The translations under genes were made by a program, and so were the position numbers. Of a DNA stretch of 16,025 nt, positions 1 through 7,284 are shown piece by piece. The notes under the pieces were generated by a model, which was not told the origin of the DNA, ran no database searches, and was given only the letters and a program-made list of their open reading frames with translations. Source of the stretch: UBA3071 sp965369635 (GTDB lineage Bacteria > Chloroflexota > Anaerolineae > UBA3071); assembly GCA_965369635.1 (NCBI GenBank), contig CBDURC010000041.1, forward strand, positions 1-16,025, given 5' to 3'. Position 1 is the stretch's first letter; each line of letters starts with the position of its first letter.

Positions 1-296
1 TTGCCCGGCATGATGGCCTTGATCACCCCCGCGCCTTCAGCGACTTCGCCAGCGGAAGTCGCCGCAGGCGCCGCGGGCCCACCTGCTTCCAGACCAACGA
101 TAGCAAAGCTGTAAGGGATGCCGTTGACGGCAGCCCTGTCGCCCTCCAGCGTCACCTCATAGAGAGTGCCATCCACAGTGACCCCTCGCTCCTCTAGGCC
201 GACGACGAAGGGCTGGCCATTGACCAGCACGGTGTTGCCCTGCATCTCGATGCTGTATTCGGTGTCATCCAGCGTGACGGTGAATTCCCTATCCAT
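1..296 (-). CDS. Biotin carboxyl carrier protein (1.3S-like), C-terminus cut off by window edge
   Basis: Starting from ATG at 296 the minus strand reads MDREFTVTLDDTEY and continues open for 98 codons to the window edge. The visible part is an N-terminal beta-rich segment (residues 1-65), an Ala/Pro/Gly-rich linker (about 70-90) and then VIKAIMPG, the usual lead-in to a biotinyl/lipoyl domain. The biotin-accepting Met-Lys-Met site would lie just outside the window, so biotinylation is inferred. It follows the 5S-type carboxyltransferase gene by 72 nt, which fits a mobile biotin arm shuttling CO2 between the two carboxyltransferases encoded here. No strong ribosome site is seen; the upstream bases are GA-rich repeat. 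Alternative: the gamma/biotin subunit of an oxaloacetate or methylmalonyl-CoA decarboxylase. Confidence 0.85.
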   Translation of the reverse strand, partial: MDREFTVTLDDTEYSIEMQGNTVLVNGQPFVVGLEERGVTVDGTLYEVTLEGDRAAVNGIPYSFAIVGLEAGGPAAPAATSAGEVAEGAGVIKAIMPG

Positions 297-366
297 TCTC
301 GTGCTCTTTCATGCTTTCGCGCTCTCGTGTTTCGTGCCTTTCGTGTTCTTCTTTCGTGACCTTCAT
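297..366. repeat. Degenerate GAA-rich array of about 8-nt period
   Basis: On the minus strand this gap contains GAA or GAG about nine times at spacings of 6-10 nt, mostly with CAC or CGC before it. It fills almost the whole gap between the 5S-type gene and the biotin carrier gene. It looks like a decayed short tandem repeat, not a coding region. Confidence 0.5.
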
Positions 367-368
367 GT

Positions 369-1889
369 TCATCGCATCCCTCCAGCACCGTCAATCAGGC
401 CCTGCCAGCGCGCCGTCCGCGGCCGCCAGCTCATCTTCCAGGGGGAGATGGACAGCTCTGGCCGTGCCTCCGCTGTGACGGCCAGCCGCCTCTCCATCTG
501 CTGGGCTGCCAAAGCAGCAATAGCAGCGACGATGGCTTCTTTCCCGCTAGTCCCACGCGCCCGTCGCTCCAGGAAGGGCCGCGCCGTCTGGGGGAAGAGC
601 GCATAGGAGATGACGTCTTCCTCGCTGCGGGCCAGGTCGCCGATCTCCTGCTTGGCCTTCTCCATCCCCGGCGGGATCAGGTCGGCGGGGCGGCAGTCAA
701 TGGGCTGCTCGTCGCCAATGACCAATTGCTGCACCTCCGGATCAATCGGCGCCGGCGGGCGGCCATAGTAGCCACGGACGTAGTTCTTGATCTCCTCGGG
801 GATGATCTTGTAGCGCTCGCCCAGCAGCACGTTCAGCGTGGCCTGGGTGCCCACGATCTGGCTGGAGGGGGTGACCAGCGGCGGAAAGCCCAGCTCCTCG
901 CGCACCCGCGGCACCTCGGCCAGCACCTCTTCGTAGCGCTCCTCCGCGCCCTGCTCCCGCAGTTGCGACATCAAATTGGAAAGCATGCCGCCCGGAATCT
1001 GATATTGCAAGACGCGCACGTCCACGCTTTTCATGCCGCTCTCGAACTTGGCATACTTCTTGCGCACCTCGGCGAAGTAGCCGCTGATCTCGGCCAGCAG
1101 GTTGAGGTTCAGCCCCGTGTCCCGCTCCGTGCCCTCGAGGATGCTGACGACAGTTTCGGTGGGCGGCTGTGAGGTGATAAGAGCTAGAGCCGAGATGGCC
1201 GTGTCCACGATGTCCACGCCCGCCTCCACGGCCTTGAGCACGGCCGCCGTGGCCATGCCGCTGGTGTAGTGGGTGTGAAGCTGGATCGGCAGATCTATCT
1301 CTGCCTTGAGTTGGCTCACCAGTTCGTAGGCTATATGCGGCGAGATCATCCCGGCCATGTCCTTGATGCAGATGGTGTCGGCGCCCATGTCTTGCAGTTG
1401 CCTGGCCATAACCATGTAGCTCTCGATGTTGTGCACAGGGCTGATGGTGTAGCAGATACTGGCCTGGACGTGCGCGCCCTCCCGCTTGACCACCTCCATG
1501 GCCTTGCGCATGTTGCGCACGTCGTTGACGGCGTCGAAGATGCGGAAAACGTCAATGCCGTTCTCGTGTGCCTTGATGACGAAACGCTCTAGCACATCGT
1601 CGGGGTAGTGCTTGTAGCCGACGACGTTCTGGCCGCGCAGCAGCATCTGGAAGGGGGTGTTGGGCATCTCGGCCTTCAGCCGGCGGATGCGCTCCCAGGG
1701 GTCCTCGTTGAGGAAACGCATGGCGGAATCAAAGGTGGCGCCGCCCCACATCTCCACTGACCAGTAGCCCACCTGGTCGAGCTTCCCGGCGATAGGCAGC
1801 ATATCGTCGGTGCGCATGCGCGTGGCCAGCAGGGACTGGTGGGCATCTCTCAGTATCGTATCACAAATGAGGACGGCGTTGTCAGTCAT
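369..1889 (-). CDS. Carboxyltransferase, transcarboxylase 5S / OadA / PycB type
   Basis: A 506-residue protein that moves CO2 between biotin and a 2-oxoacid (pyruvate/oxaloacetate). The N-terminal TIM barrel (about 1-300) opens with DTILRDAHQS, whose Asp15 is a metal ligand. It also has Lys176 in CIKDMAG, the lysine carbamylated in this family, and the His205-x-His207 metal pair in LHTHYTSG. Residues 300-480 form the conserved PYC/OadA C-terminal domain. No biotinyl domain is attached; a separate carrier gene follows. ATG at 1889 was chosen because AGAGGAGA lies eight bases upstream; a longer reading to 2006 would translate the repeat array at 1914-1995. Substrate direction (transcarboxylase, decarboxylase or carboxylase) cannot be read from the sequence. 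Confidence 0.93.
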   Translation of the reverse strand: MTDNAVLICDTILRDAHQSLLATRMRTDDMLPIAGKLDQVGYWSVEMWGGATFDSAMRFLNEDPWERIRRLKAEMPNTPFQMLLRGQNVVGYKHYPDDVLERFVIKAHENGIDVFRIFDAVNDVRNMRKAMEVVKREGAHVQASICYTISPVHNIESYMVMARQLQDMGADTICIKDMAGMISPHIAYELVSQLKAEIDLPIQLHTHYTSGMATAAVLKAVEAGVDIVDTAISALALITSQPPTETVVSILEGTERDTGLNLNLLAEISGYFAEVRKKYAKFESGMKSVDVRVLQYQIPGGMLSNLMSQLREQGAEERYEEVLAEVPRVREELGFPPLVTPSSQIVGTQATLNVLLGERYKIIPEEIKNYVRGYYGRPPAPIDPEVQQLVIGDEQPIDCRPADLIPPGMEKAKQEIGDLARSEEDVISYALFPQTARPFLERRARGTSGKEAIVAAIAALAAQQMERRLAVTAEARPELSISPWKMSWRPRTARWQGLIDGAGGMR

Positions 1890-1913
1890 ATGAATGTCTC
1901 CTCTAACATAAAG

Positions 1914-1995
1914 GTATTGGGTATTTGGTATTGGGTATTGCATGGCGCGGTTGGGGGCATCGACTCGCCAATCCCGAATACCCAATATCCAGTAT
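1914..1995. repeat. Inverted pair of heptamer arrays (4 + 4 units)
   Basis: Left arm 1914-1941 is four heptamers of the form GTATTGG (GTATTGG, GTATTTG, GTATTGG, GTATTGC). Right arm 1968-1995 is four heptamers in the opposite sense (CCAATCC, CGAATAC, CCAATAT, CCAGTAT). The arms can pair at about 21 of 28 positions around a 26-nt loop. The right arm touches the cupin stop codon, so the cupin/5S transcript would carry a long hairpin here. Confidence 0.85.
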
Positions 1996-2316
1996 CTACT
2001 CCGCAAACAAGTGCGCGGCCTTGAACATCAGCACCAGCGCGCCGTCCTCCGAGCGGGAGCGGTGCACCTCGTGCGCCTTGACCACCAGGGTGTCTCCCTC
2101 CCCCAAGCGCACGCTGGGGTCATCGGCATAGTCAATGGTCACCTCGCCTTCCAGAACGACGTACATCTCGTCCTTGCCATGGTCGTGGAACTTGTAGCTC
2201 CCCTGGAAGCGGCTGAGGTAGGCGCAGTAGTCATCCACCTGGCCCACCACGGTGTGCATAAAAGGCTTGGTCAGCTTCGCCGCCGCTTCGGCGACGGACA
2301 CTTTGTTCTCAGACAT
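1996..2316 (-). CDS. Small cupin-domain protein
   Basis: A 106-residue single-domain cupin. Motif 1 is clear, with His44, His46 and Glu50 in the FHDHGKDEMYVVLEG segment. Motif 2 (about 73-86, GEGDTLVVKAHEVH) supplies His85, so the usual three-His/one-Glu metal site is complete. ATG at 2316 has AGGAG about nine bases upstream. It sits between the 12S-type and 5S-type carboxyltransferase genes on the same strand. Small cupins of this kind bind metals and may be enzymes or sensors; its role in the carboxylase cluster is not evident from sequence. Confidence 0.85.
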   Translation of the reverse strand: MSENKVSVAEAAAKLTKPFMHTVVGQVDDYCAYLSRFQGSYKFHDHGKDEMYVVLEGEVTIDYADDPSVRLGEGDTLVVKAHEVHRSRSEDGALVLMFKAAHLFAE

Positions 2317-2369
2317 CGTTGTCTCCTTCGGTCATCCTTGGCCTCCGTCAACTCTGGGGAAGTAGGTTC

Positions 2370-2425
2370 GTAGTAGCCACTTCAGTGGCTGTTTCCGACT
2401 GTGGAGCAACTGAAGTCGCTACTAC
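2370..2425. repeat. REP-like palindrome
   Basis: Two 20-nt arms (2370-2389 and 2406-2425) are reverse complements at 18 of 20 positions around a 16-nt loop. Each arm carries an ACTTCAGT/ACTGAAGT core flanked by GTAGTAGC. It lies in the 191-nt gap between the 12S-type gene and the cupin gene and resembles dispersed palindromic repeats. Lack of a U-tract argues against a simple terminator. Confidence 0.7.
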
Positions 2426-2483
2426 CGGCCCTCGACTCAGGCTGGACAGAGCAGCAGAGCCTCAAGCCCTTCGTTGAGCGCTG

Positions 2484-2504
2484 ATCGTTCGTCATTGGTC
2501 ATTC
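2484..2504. repeat. Three heptamers next to the 12S gene end
   Basis: ATCGTTC, GTCATTG and GTCATTC follow one another directly just past the stop codon of the 12S-type gene. The same period and style appear in the larger arrays of this window. Confidence 0.5.
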
Positions 2505-2507
2505 GCC

Positions 2508-4058
2508 CTACAGCGGAATGTTGCCATGCTTCTTCGGCGGATTGGTATCTCGCTTGTTGCGCAGCATCTGCAGCGCCTCGATGAGCCGCGGGCGGGTCTC
2601 GCGCGGCTCGATGACGTCGTCAATGTAGCCGCGAGCGGCGGCGACGTAGGGATTGGCGAACTGCTCGCGATACTCGGCCACCAGCCGCGCTCGCTCTGCC
2701 TCCGGATCTTCCGCCTCGGCGATTCGCTTGCGGAAGATGATGCTCACAGCGCCGTCCGGCCCCATGACGGCCACCTGCGCCGTGGGCCAGGCATAAGTGA
2801 TGTCGCCGCGGATGTGCTTAGAGCTCATGACGACGTAGGCTCCGCCGTAGGCCTTGCGGGTGATGATGGTGATTTTGGGCACCGTAGCCTCGCAGTAGGC
2901 GTAGAGCAGCTTGGCCCCGTTGCGGATGATGCCGCCATGCTCCTGGGCCACGCCGGGCAAGAAGCCCGGCACATCCACAAAGGTGATGATGGGGATGTTG
3001 AAACAATCGCAGAAGCGCACGAAGCGGGCAGCCTTGATGGAGGAGTTGATGTCCAACACGCCGGCCAGCACCATGGGCTGCTGAGCCACAATACCCACGG
3101 AGAAGCCGCCCAGCCGGGCGAAGCCGACGATGATGTTCTGCGCCCAGTGCTGATGTACCTCCAGAAACTCGCCATCGTCCACCACGCGGCGGATGATCTC
3201 CTTCATGTCGTAGGGCTTCATTGGACTGTCGGGCACAATGCTATCCAGCGCTTCGTCCATGCGCTCGGCGGGATCGGCGGTGGGCACGAAGGGTGGGTCT
3301 TCCATGTTGTTTTGCGGCATGTAGCTGAGCAGTCGCCGCGCGAACGCTAAACAGTCATCCTCGTCCTCGGCGGCGAAGTGGGCCACGCCGCTTCTGCTGT
3401 TGTGGGTCATGGCCCCGCCCAGTTCCTCCGAAGTCACCTCCTCCCGCGTCACGGCCTTGATCACACCTGGCCCGGTGATGTGCATGAAGCTGGTACCCTT
3501 GACCATGATGGTGAAGTCGGTCATGGCTGGTGAGTAGACGGCGCCGCCCGCGCACGGCCCCATGATGAGCGAAATCTGCGGCACTACACCGGAGGCCAGC
3601 ACGTTTCGCAGGAAGACGTAGGCATAGGCGGCCAGCGAGACCACGCCCTCCTGGATGCGCGCCCCGCCCGAATCATTGAGGCCGATGACCGGCGCGCCGT
3701 TCTTCATGGCCATGTCCATGATCTTGCACACCTTCTCGGCGTGCACCTCACCCAGGCTGCCGCCGAAGACGGTGAAATCCTGGGAGAAGATATAGACCAG
3801 CCGCCCGTCAATGGTGCCCCAGCCGGTGACCACGCTATCGGACAGGTACTTCCTCTCCTCGATGCCGAAGCCCACGGTGCGGTGGGTGGCAAACATGTCC
3901 AGCTCGCGGAAGGAGCCGGCGTCCAGCAGCCGTTCGATACGCTCGTGGGCAGTCAGCCTGCCGCGAGCGTGCTGGCGATCAATGCGCGCCTGCCCACCGC
4001 CCAGCTTGGCTCGCTCCTGCATGTCGTGCAAAGTCTGAATCTTGGGATCAACTGTCAT
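2508..4058 (-). CDS. Acyl-CoA carboxyltransferase, transcarboxylase 12S / MmdA / PccB type
   Basis: A 516-residue subunit with two crotonase-fold halves that carries carboxyl groups between biotin and an acyl-CoA (propionyl/methylmalonyl-CoA most likely). The N half has NDSGGARIQEG (about 128-138) and GPCAGGAVYSPA (168-179), the paired glycine-rich oxyanion-hole loops. The C half has DVPGFLPG, the GGIIRNGAKLLYAY stretch and KAYGGAYVVM. ATG at 4058 is preferred over an ATG at 4091 because GGGAGG lies five bases upstream and the length then fits the family. It overlaps the HEPN reading frame by 11 nt. Acetyl-CoA carboxylase beta is less likely given the full two-half length. Exact acyl-CoA specificity is inferred. 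Confidence 0.93.
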   Translation of the reverse strand: MTVDPKIQTLHDMQERAKLGGGQARIDRQHARGRLTAHERIERLLDAGSFRELDMFATHRTVGFGIEERKYLSDSVVTGWGTIDGRLVYIFSQDFTVFGGSLGEVHAEKVCKIMDMAMKNGAPVIGLNDSGGARIQEGVVSLAAYAYVFLRNVLASGVVPQISLIMGPCAGGAVYSPAMTDFTIMVKGTSFMHITGPGVIKAVTREEVTSEELGGAMTHNSRSGVAHFAAEDEDDCLAFARRLLSYMPQNNMEDPPFVPTADPAERMDEALDSIVPDSPMKPYDMKEIIRRVVDDGEFLEVHQHWAQNIIVGFARLGGFSVGIVAQQPMVLAGVLDINSSIKAARFVRFCDCFNIPIITFVDVPGFLPGVAQEHGGIIRNGAKLLYAYCEATVPKITIITRKAYGGAYVVMSSKHIRGDITYAWPTAQVAVMGPDGAVSIIFRKRIAEAEDPEAERARLVAEYREQFANPYVAAARGYIDDVIEPRETRPRLIEALQMLRNKRDTNPPKKHGNIPL

Positions 4059-4501
4059 TTGGGCCTCCCGGCGACCGATTCGTTTCGGCATCTGGCTTGT
4101 CTATCGCCCCCACTTCATGTAGATAGCGCTGTAGGCGAGCAACGAAGCGCTCGATCTCGTCCAAAATGCTCTGGGCATCTCGGTGAGTGAATTCAGAAAA
4201 GTCGTCGTAGTCAGCATCCTCTCGCCACCTTCTGGCCCGCCGATAGATGTCTGCATACTCAGGCTCAATCAGCCCCGGTTTCACCAGGTATTGACTGAAA
4301 GCAGACTCCACGCCGGAGTGCTTTCGCCGCTCAATGCCAAGGGCAGTCAATGCAGCCGTCGTAAGAACGAACGCGGCGTAGTACGCCCGATTGATGGATT
4401 GACGATATCCTCCCTGGCTGTAACAACAGGCGAGCGAATTTCAGGTCTTCGTGACACCTCTCCAGGCGCAGACCGATTATGACACGGGTGTTTTCGTCCA
4501 T
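4048..4501 (-). pseudogene. HEPN-domain protein, frameshifted (toxin partner of MNT)
   Basis: ATG at 4501 overlaps the end of the MNT gene and gives MDENTRVIIGLRLERCHEDL...LLLQPG, then runs out of frame to a stop after about 54 codons. The next frame continues the same domain perfectly: GGYRQSINRAYYAAFVLTTA, then RRKHSGVESAF, to the stop at 4048. Removing one base in the C/G run near 4409-4417 restores a 150-residue HEPN protein (PF05168 type). The SxxRAYYAAF helix and the HSGV turn are family hallmarks. It may be a real inactivating mutation, an assembly error or, less likely, a +1 slippage site. HEPN partners of MNT proteins are RNases or nucleotidylated toxins; here function is inferred from family and pairing. 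Confidence 0.8.
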
Positions 4502-4842
4502 AGCTCGACTCCCTCGCTCTCGATGTTTCTGTACAGAGGGGAACGATACTGCCGGTTGAGTTCGTATCGTCTCGGCCCCATAATCAGTTCCGAAAGGACC
4601 ACGCCATACTTGAGGGAAATATCAGTGCCCATGCGCTCAATAGGCCGATAGGTGCTGCGATCATCACTGCGGATGACGATCAATAGATCCACGTCCGACT
4701 CTTCATCGAAATTTCCCCGCACCCCGGAGCCGAAGAGCGTGACACGCAGCACTTGATCCTCGTATTCTTGTCGTAGCCGTCGTAGATACTCCTCCAGGGC
4801 CACCCTTTCCCGTTTAGCCAGATGCTTCAAATCGTTACCCAT
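4477..4842 (-). CDS. MNT-type minimal nucleotidyltransferase (antitoxin-like)
   Basis: A 121-residue protein. Residues 38-52 match the MNT signature GS-x10-D-x-D exactly (Gly38-Ser39, Asp50, Asp52). The tail SLKYGVVLSELIM is also typical. ATG at 4842 is chosen over longer readings because AGGTGAG lies upstream and the longer version would run into the DUF1405 gene end. The HEPN gene begins inside its last codons, the usual overlapping MNT/HEPN arrangement. In the characterised MntA-HepT pairs the MNT member neutralises the HEPN member by adding AMP to it; that role is assumed here, not shown. Confidence 0.88.
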   Translation of the reverse strand: MGNDLKHLAKRERVALEEYLRRLRQEYEDQVLRVTLFGSGVRGNFDEESDVDLLIVIRSDDRSTYRPIERMGTDISLKYGVVLSELIMGPRRYELNRQYRSPLYRNIESEGVELWTKTPVS

Positions 4843-4849
4843 CGTTCTC

Positions 4850-5584
4850 TCACCTCTCACTGCTGTAAGCTGCCTCGGCGCGGCGCCTCCTGCTCGAAGC
4901 GAGGTAGAGCGCTGCCAGCACAAAGGTCATGAAGATCGTGTGCCATTTCATCAGCGCCATAGGCACTACCGTGGGGTCAAACATGGGATGCTGCCCCAGC
5001 CCGTAGTCCACGAAGTCGCTGAGCAAGAACCAACCGAAGGCGAAAAGCACGTCACTCTGTCGGAAGCCTGCAGCCAGCGAAGAGGCTACACCTCCCGTCC
5101 CGACGCCCCGAGGCGACATGATGCGGTAACTCACGTACACGCCCTCGAAGATCATGCCCACATGGGAGAAGCACATGGCCAGGCTCATCGGTTCCACTGG
5201 CCCGCCCCCCAGCCAGTAGCTCACCGAGTAGACCACTGTCCACACGCCGTACTTGATCAGGCCGTAGCCGGTGATGGTGTAGAACAGCCGCCAATCGCGG
5301 CCGCGCTGCAATCCTAGGAAGGCGATGATGAACAGGCCGGCGAACAGCGGGCAATCGGGAATGAAGGGCCACAGGTACCATTGGTCTGCCGCCCGGTTGA
5401 ACAGGTGGTCTCCGTACCAGAACAGTATGCCTATCACAAAGCCAATGAAGTTGAAGGCGATGAGGACCGCGGCAATGTCCCAGCGCTCGATGATGTCCAG
5501 AAGCGACTGCAGAAGGCTGAGAAAGTCAACCCTGCTCTCCCGTTGGCTGGATTCGTCTTGCAGGACCTGGTTCTCTGCTTGCAA
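4850..5584 (-). CDS. DUF1405 integral membrane protein
   Basis: A 244-residue protein with about six hydrophobic segments (roughly 37-58, 72-92, 100-122, 133-150, 175-195, 210-232). FWYGDHL, WYLWPFIPDCPLFAGLF and GLIKYGVWTVVY match the DUF1405 (Bacillus YpjA-like) pattern. It is longer than usual because of a 35-residue polar N-terminus. The start is TTG at 5584 with GAGGG eight bases upstream; no ATG lies before the conserved part. It follows the acyltransferase gene by 51 nt and precedes the MNT gene by 7 nt. No biochemical function is known to me for the family. Confidence 0.82.
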   Translation of the reverse strand: MQAENQVLQDESSQRESRVDFLSLLQSLLDIIERWDIAAVLIAFNFIGFVIGILFWYGDHLFNRAADQWYLWPFIPDCPLFAGLFIIAFLGLQRGRDWRLFYTITGYGLIKYGVWTVVYSVSYWLGGGPVEPMSLAMCFSHVGMIFEGVYVSYRIMSPRGVGTGGVASSLAAGFRQSDVLFAFGWFLLSDFVDYGLGQHPMFDPTVVPMALMKWHTIFMTFVLAALYLASSRRRRAEAAYSSER

Positions 5585-5635
5585 GAGATTGTCCCTCTTT
5601 CCGGTCCTCGGCCAGCGCGCACGCGGGCCGAAGCT

Positions 5636-6400
5636 CTACATAGATCCGGGGTTGATGACCCCCGACAGCCACAACATGGCCATAATGATGGGCTGGTGAA
5701 CCATGTAGATCATCAGCGAGTGCTGGCCTAGAAACGCCAGCCAGCGAATCGGGAGCACACCAGACCAGTTGGGAAACGGGAACCTGCGTGCATGGCCCGG
5801 GTACAAGAGGTTCCCAAAGAACACGCCCAAAAGGACCACCCCAAACCAGGGTATGAGGGGGTAGTAGTCCACACTGTACAACCGCTCGGGCACCAATCCC
5901 AGCCACATGAGCCAGGGAAAGGTGAAAGTGCGGCCGTTCAAATACGTGCCAAGAGCAATCAGAATGAGCCCGATCAGAAGATTGGGCAGCCGCAGCCTCA
6001 AGAAGGGATAGGCCAGTATGATGGACAGGCCGATGAAGTGCAAGATACCGAAGTAGACAGCTCCATCTCGCAGGAGAACCCAGGTCACTACGGTGATGAC
6101 CATGCCCCAACCGAATACCGTCAGCCCTCTCTTCAGATACTTGGCGAAGAGTTGCCTGTCGCCCGGTTCCCCCTTGGTTGCTCGCGCGAAGCTGAGGGTG
6201 AGCGACACACCAACCAGAAACATGAACATGCTGGCTGTGGCGCGGGCGAAGTTCACCCAGCCTGCTGACACCAGTAGAGGGGTACGGTATCCACCGTAGT
6301 AGACCAGGTCGTACCGCAGGTGGACGAGAACCATCATGACGATAGCGACGCCACGCAACGCGTCGATTTCCCAGAAGCGCTGTGTTGGGTTCTTGTTCAT
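5636..6400 (-). CDS. DUF1624 / heparan-alpha-glucosaminide N-acetyltransferase-like membrane protein
   Basis: A 254-residue multi-pass membrane protein starting RFWEIDALRGVAIVMMVLVH, the diagnostic first helix of the DUF1624/HGSNAT group. Conserved features follow: FMFLVGVSLTLS (about 59-70), YFGILHFIGLS, YYPLIPWFGVVLLG and a last HSLMIYMVHQPI segment. About seven to eight hydrophobic helices are visible. Family members are thought to move acetyl groups across membranes onto sugars; the acceptor here is unknown. ATG at 6400 lacks a clear ribosome site and lies 12 nt after the nucleotidyltransferase stop, suggesting translational coupling. Confidence 0.85.
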   Translation of the reverse strand: MNKNPTQRFWEIDALRGVAIVMMVLVHLRYDLVYYGGYRTPLLVSAGWVNFARATASMFMFLVGVSLTLSFARATKGEPGDRQLFAKYLKRGLTVFGWGMVITVVTWVLLRDGAVYFGILHFIGLSIILAYPFLRLRLPNLLIGLILIALGTYLNGRTFTFPWLMWLGLVPERLYSVDYYPLIPWFGVVLLGVFFGNLLYPGHARRFPFPNWSGVLPIRWLAFLGQHSLMIYMVHQPIIMAMLWLSGVINPGSM

Positions 6401-6412
6401 TAGGAATCAGGC

Positions 6413-7033
6413 TCAAGAGTCTGAGAGATCTGAGGCCGTGCCCAAATAGTCCAGAGCGTCCCCACGCGCTCTCTCCAGCAAGTCCTCCACACCCAGTTGA
6501 CCTGCCCAGTGGGTGAGGTAGCTCCAATCGAGTGCTCCGCTTTCGCTTTGCTCTCTGATGACCCCCAGCACGTCTCGATACTGTCGCACCGAGACCTCTC
6601 CTCCCATGCGATACCATTCAAGTTTGGATAGGATGATCCCTTCGGGCGTCGTGACGTACACCTTCTCCTCCTGATCCTCAAGCAACCGTTCCTTCCGACG
6701 GCGAGCGAACTCGATTTGATCGAAGATTCTTGGCTTGAGCAGGAAGACATCAACTTTGAACATGGACTGCAAATGTATGACGTTGAACGATGACCGTCGT
6801 CTGATGGCGTCTCGGATCATCTCGCCATCTACATAGAACTCGTCTTGCAGGTCTGCCACCAGAGGCACAACGTGGTCAAGTCTGATTTCGGCCACCATGT
6901 CAGCATCGTAAGTCATTCTGGGAACACCGTGAACGCTGCTGGCAAAGGAGCCAACGACCATGTAGGGGATGTCGAGCGTATCCAGCGTCTCGACCACACG
7001 CAGCAGGACATCATACGGAGAAGTCATCGTCAT
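6413..7033 (-). CDS. AbiEii-like nucleotidyltransferase
   Basis: A 206-residue protein with a nucleotidyltransferase core: VVGSFASSVHGVPRMTYDAD supplies Gly28-Ser29 and Asp43-x-Asp45, and Asp95 in FKVDVF is the likely third acidic residue. TPEGIILSKLEWYRMGG (about 128-144) and the ARQYRDVLGVI-like helix are typical of AbiEii-like proteins and their relatives. ATG at 7033 has GGAGGGG just upstream and overlaps the stop of the small preceding gene as ATGA. A role as one half of a toxin-antitoxin or defence pair is inferred from the family and gene arrangement; it is a different subfamily from the MNT protein at 4477-4842. Confidence 0.85.
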   Translation of the reverse strand: MTMTSPYDVLLRVVETLDTLDIPYMVVGSFASSVHGVPRMTYDADMVAEIRLDHVVPLVADLQDEFYVDGEMIRDAIRRRSSFNVIHLQSMFKVDVFLLKPRIFDQIEFARRRKERLLEDQEEKVYVTTPEGIILSKLEWYRMGGEVSVRQYRDVLGVIREQSESGALDWSYLTHWAGQLGVEDLLERARGDALDYLGTASDLSDS

Positions 7034-7284
7034 TTCTTCCCCTCCGGAACTGGCCCATAGACCTTACGGGCCAGCTCATCTCCCAGGAACATGCGCGCCA
7101 ATCTCTTGCAGATTTCCTCCTCGTCGGCGTTGGGATGGCGACGGCGAATGCCCGCCCGCCCCATGGAGACAGCGGTCAGATAGAGCTGGTTCACGATATC
7201 CATCTTTTTCCAGGCCGGAGCCTGGCTCAGCAGCCGAACGTAGACCGCTTCCGCTTCGGGATGGGTGTCATCGAACAGTTTCAT
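7030..7284 (-). CDS. Small helical protein, partner of the nucleotidyltransferase
   Basis: An 84-residue acidic/basic protein with no membrane segment or signal. It is predicted to be mostly helical, with SQAPAWKKMDIVNQL, an Ala/Gly-Arg segment ending GIRRRHPNADEEE, and LARMFLGDELARKVYG as its most conserved-looking stretches. Its start overlaps the GlpD stop (ATGA) and its end overlaps the nucleotidyltransferase start (ATGA), so all three should be co-translated. From memory, proteins of this make-up with a RRHPxA motif often precede nucleotidyltransferase genes in Chloroflexota and Cyanobacteria. It has no assigned function that I know of. Confidence 0.75.
   Translation of the reverse strand: MKLFDDTHPEAEAVYVRLLSQAPAWKKMDIVNQLYLTAVSMGRAGIRRRHPNADEEEICKRLARMFLGDELARKVYGPVPEGKK

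Noticed and set aside
5526..6617. 363-codon minus-strand frame overlapping the acyltransferase
   Set aside because: Alternate-frame shadow; the 254-residue frame has proper membrane helices and the DUF1624 start motif.
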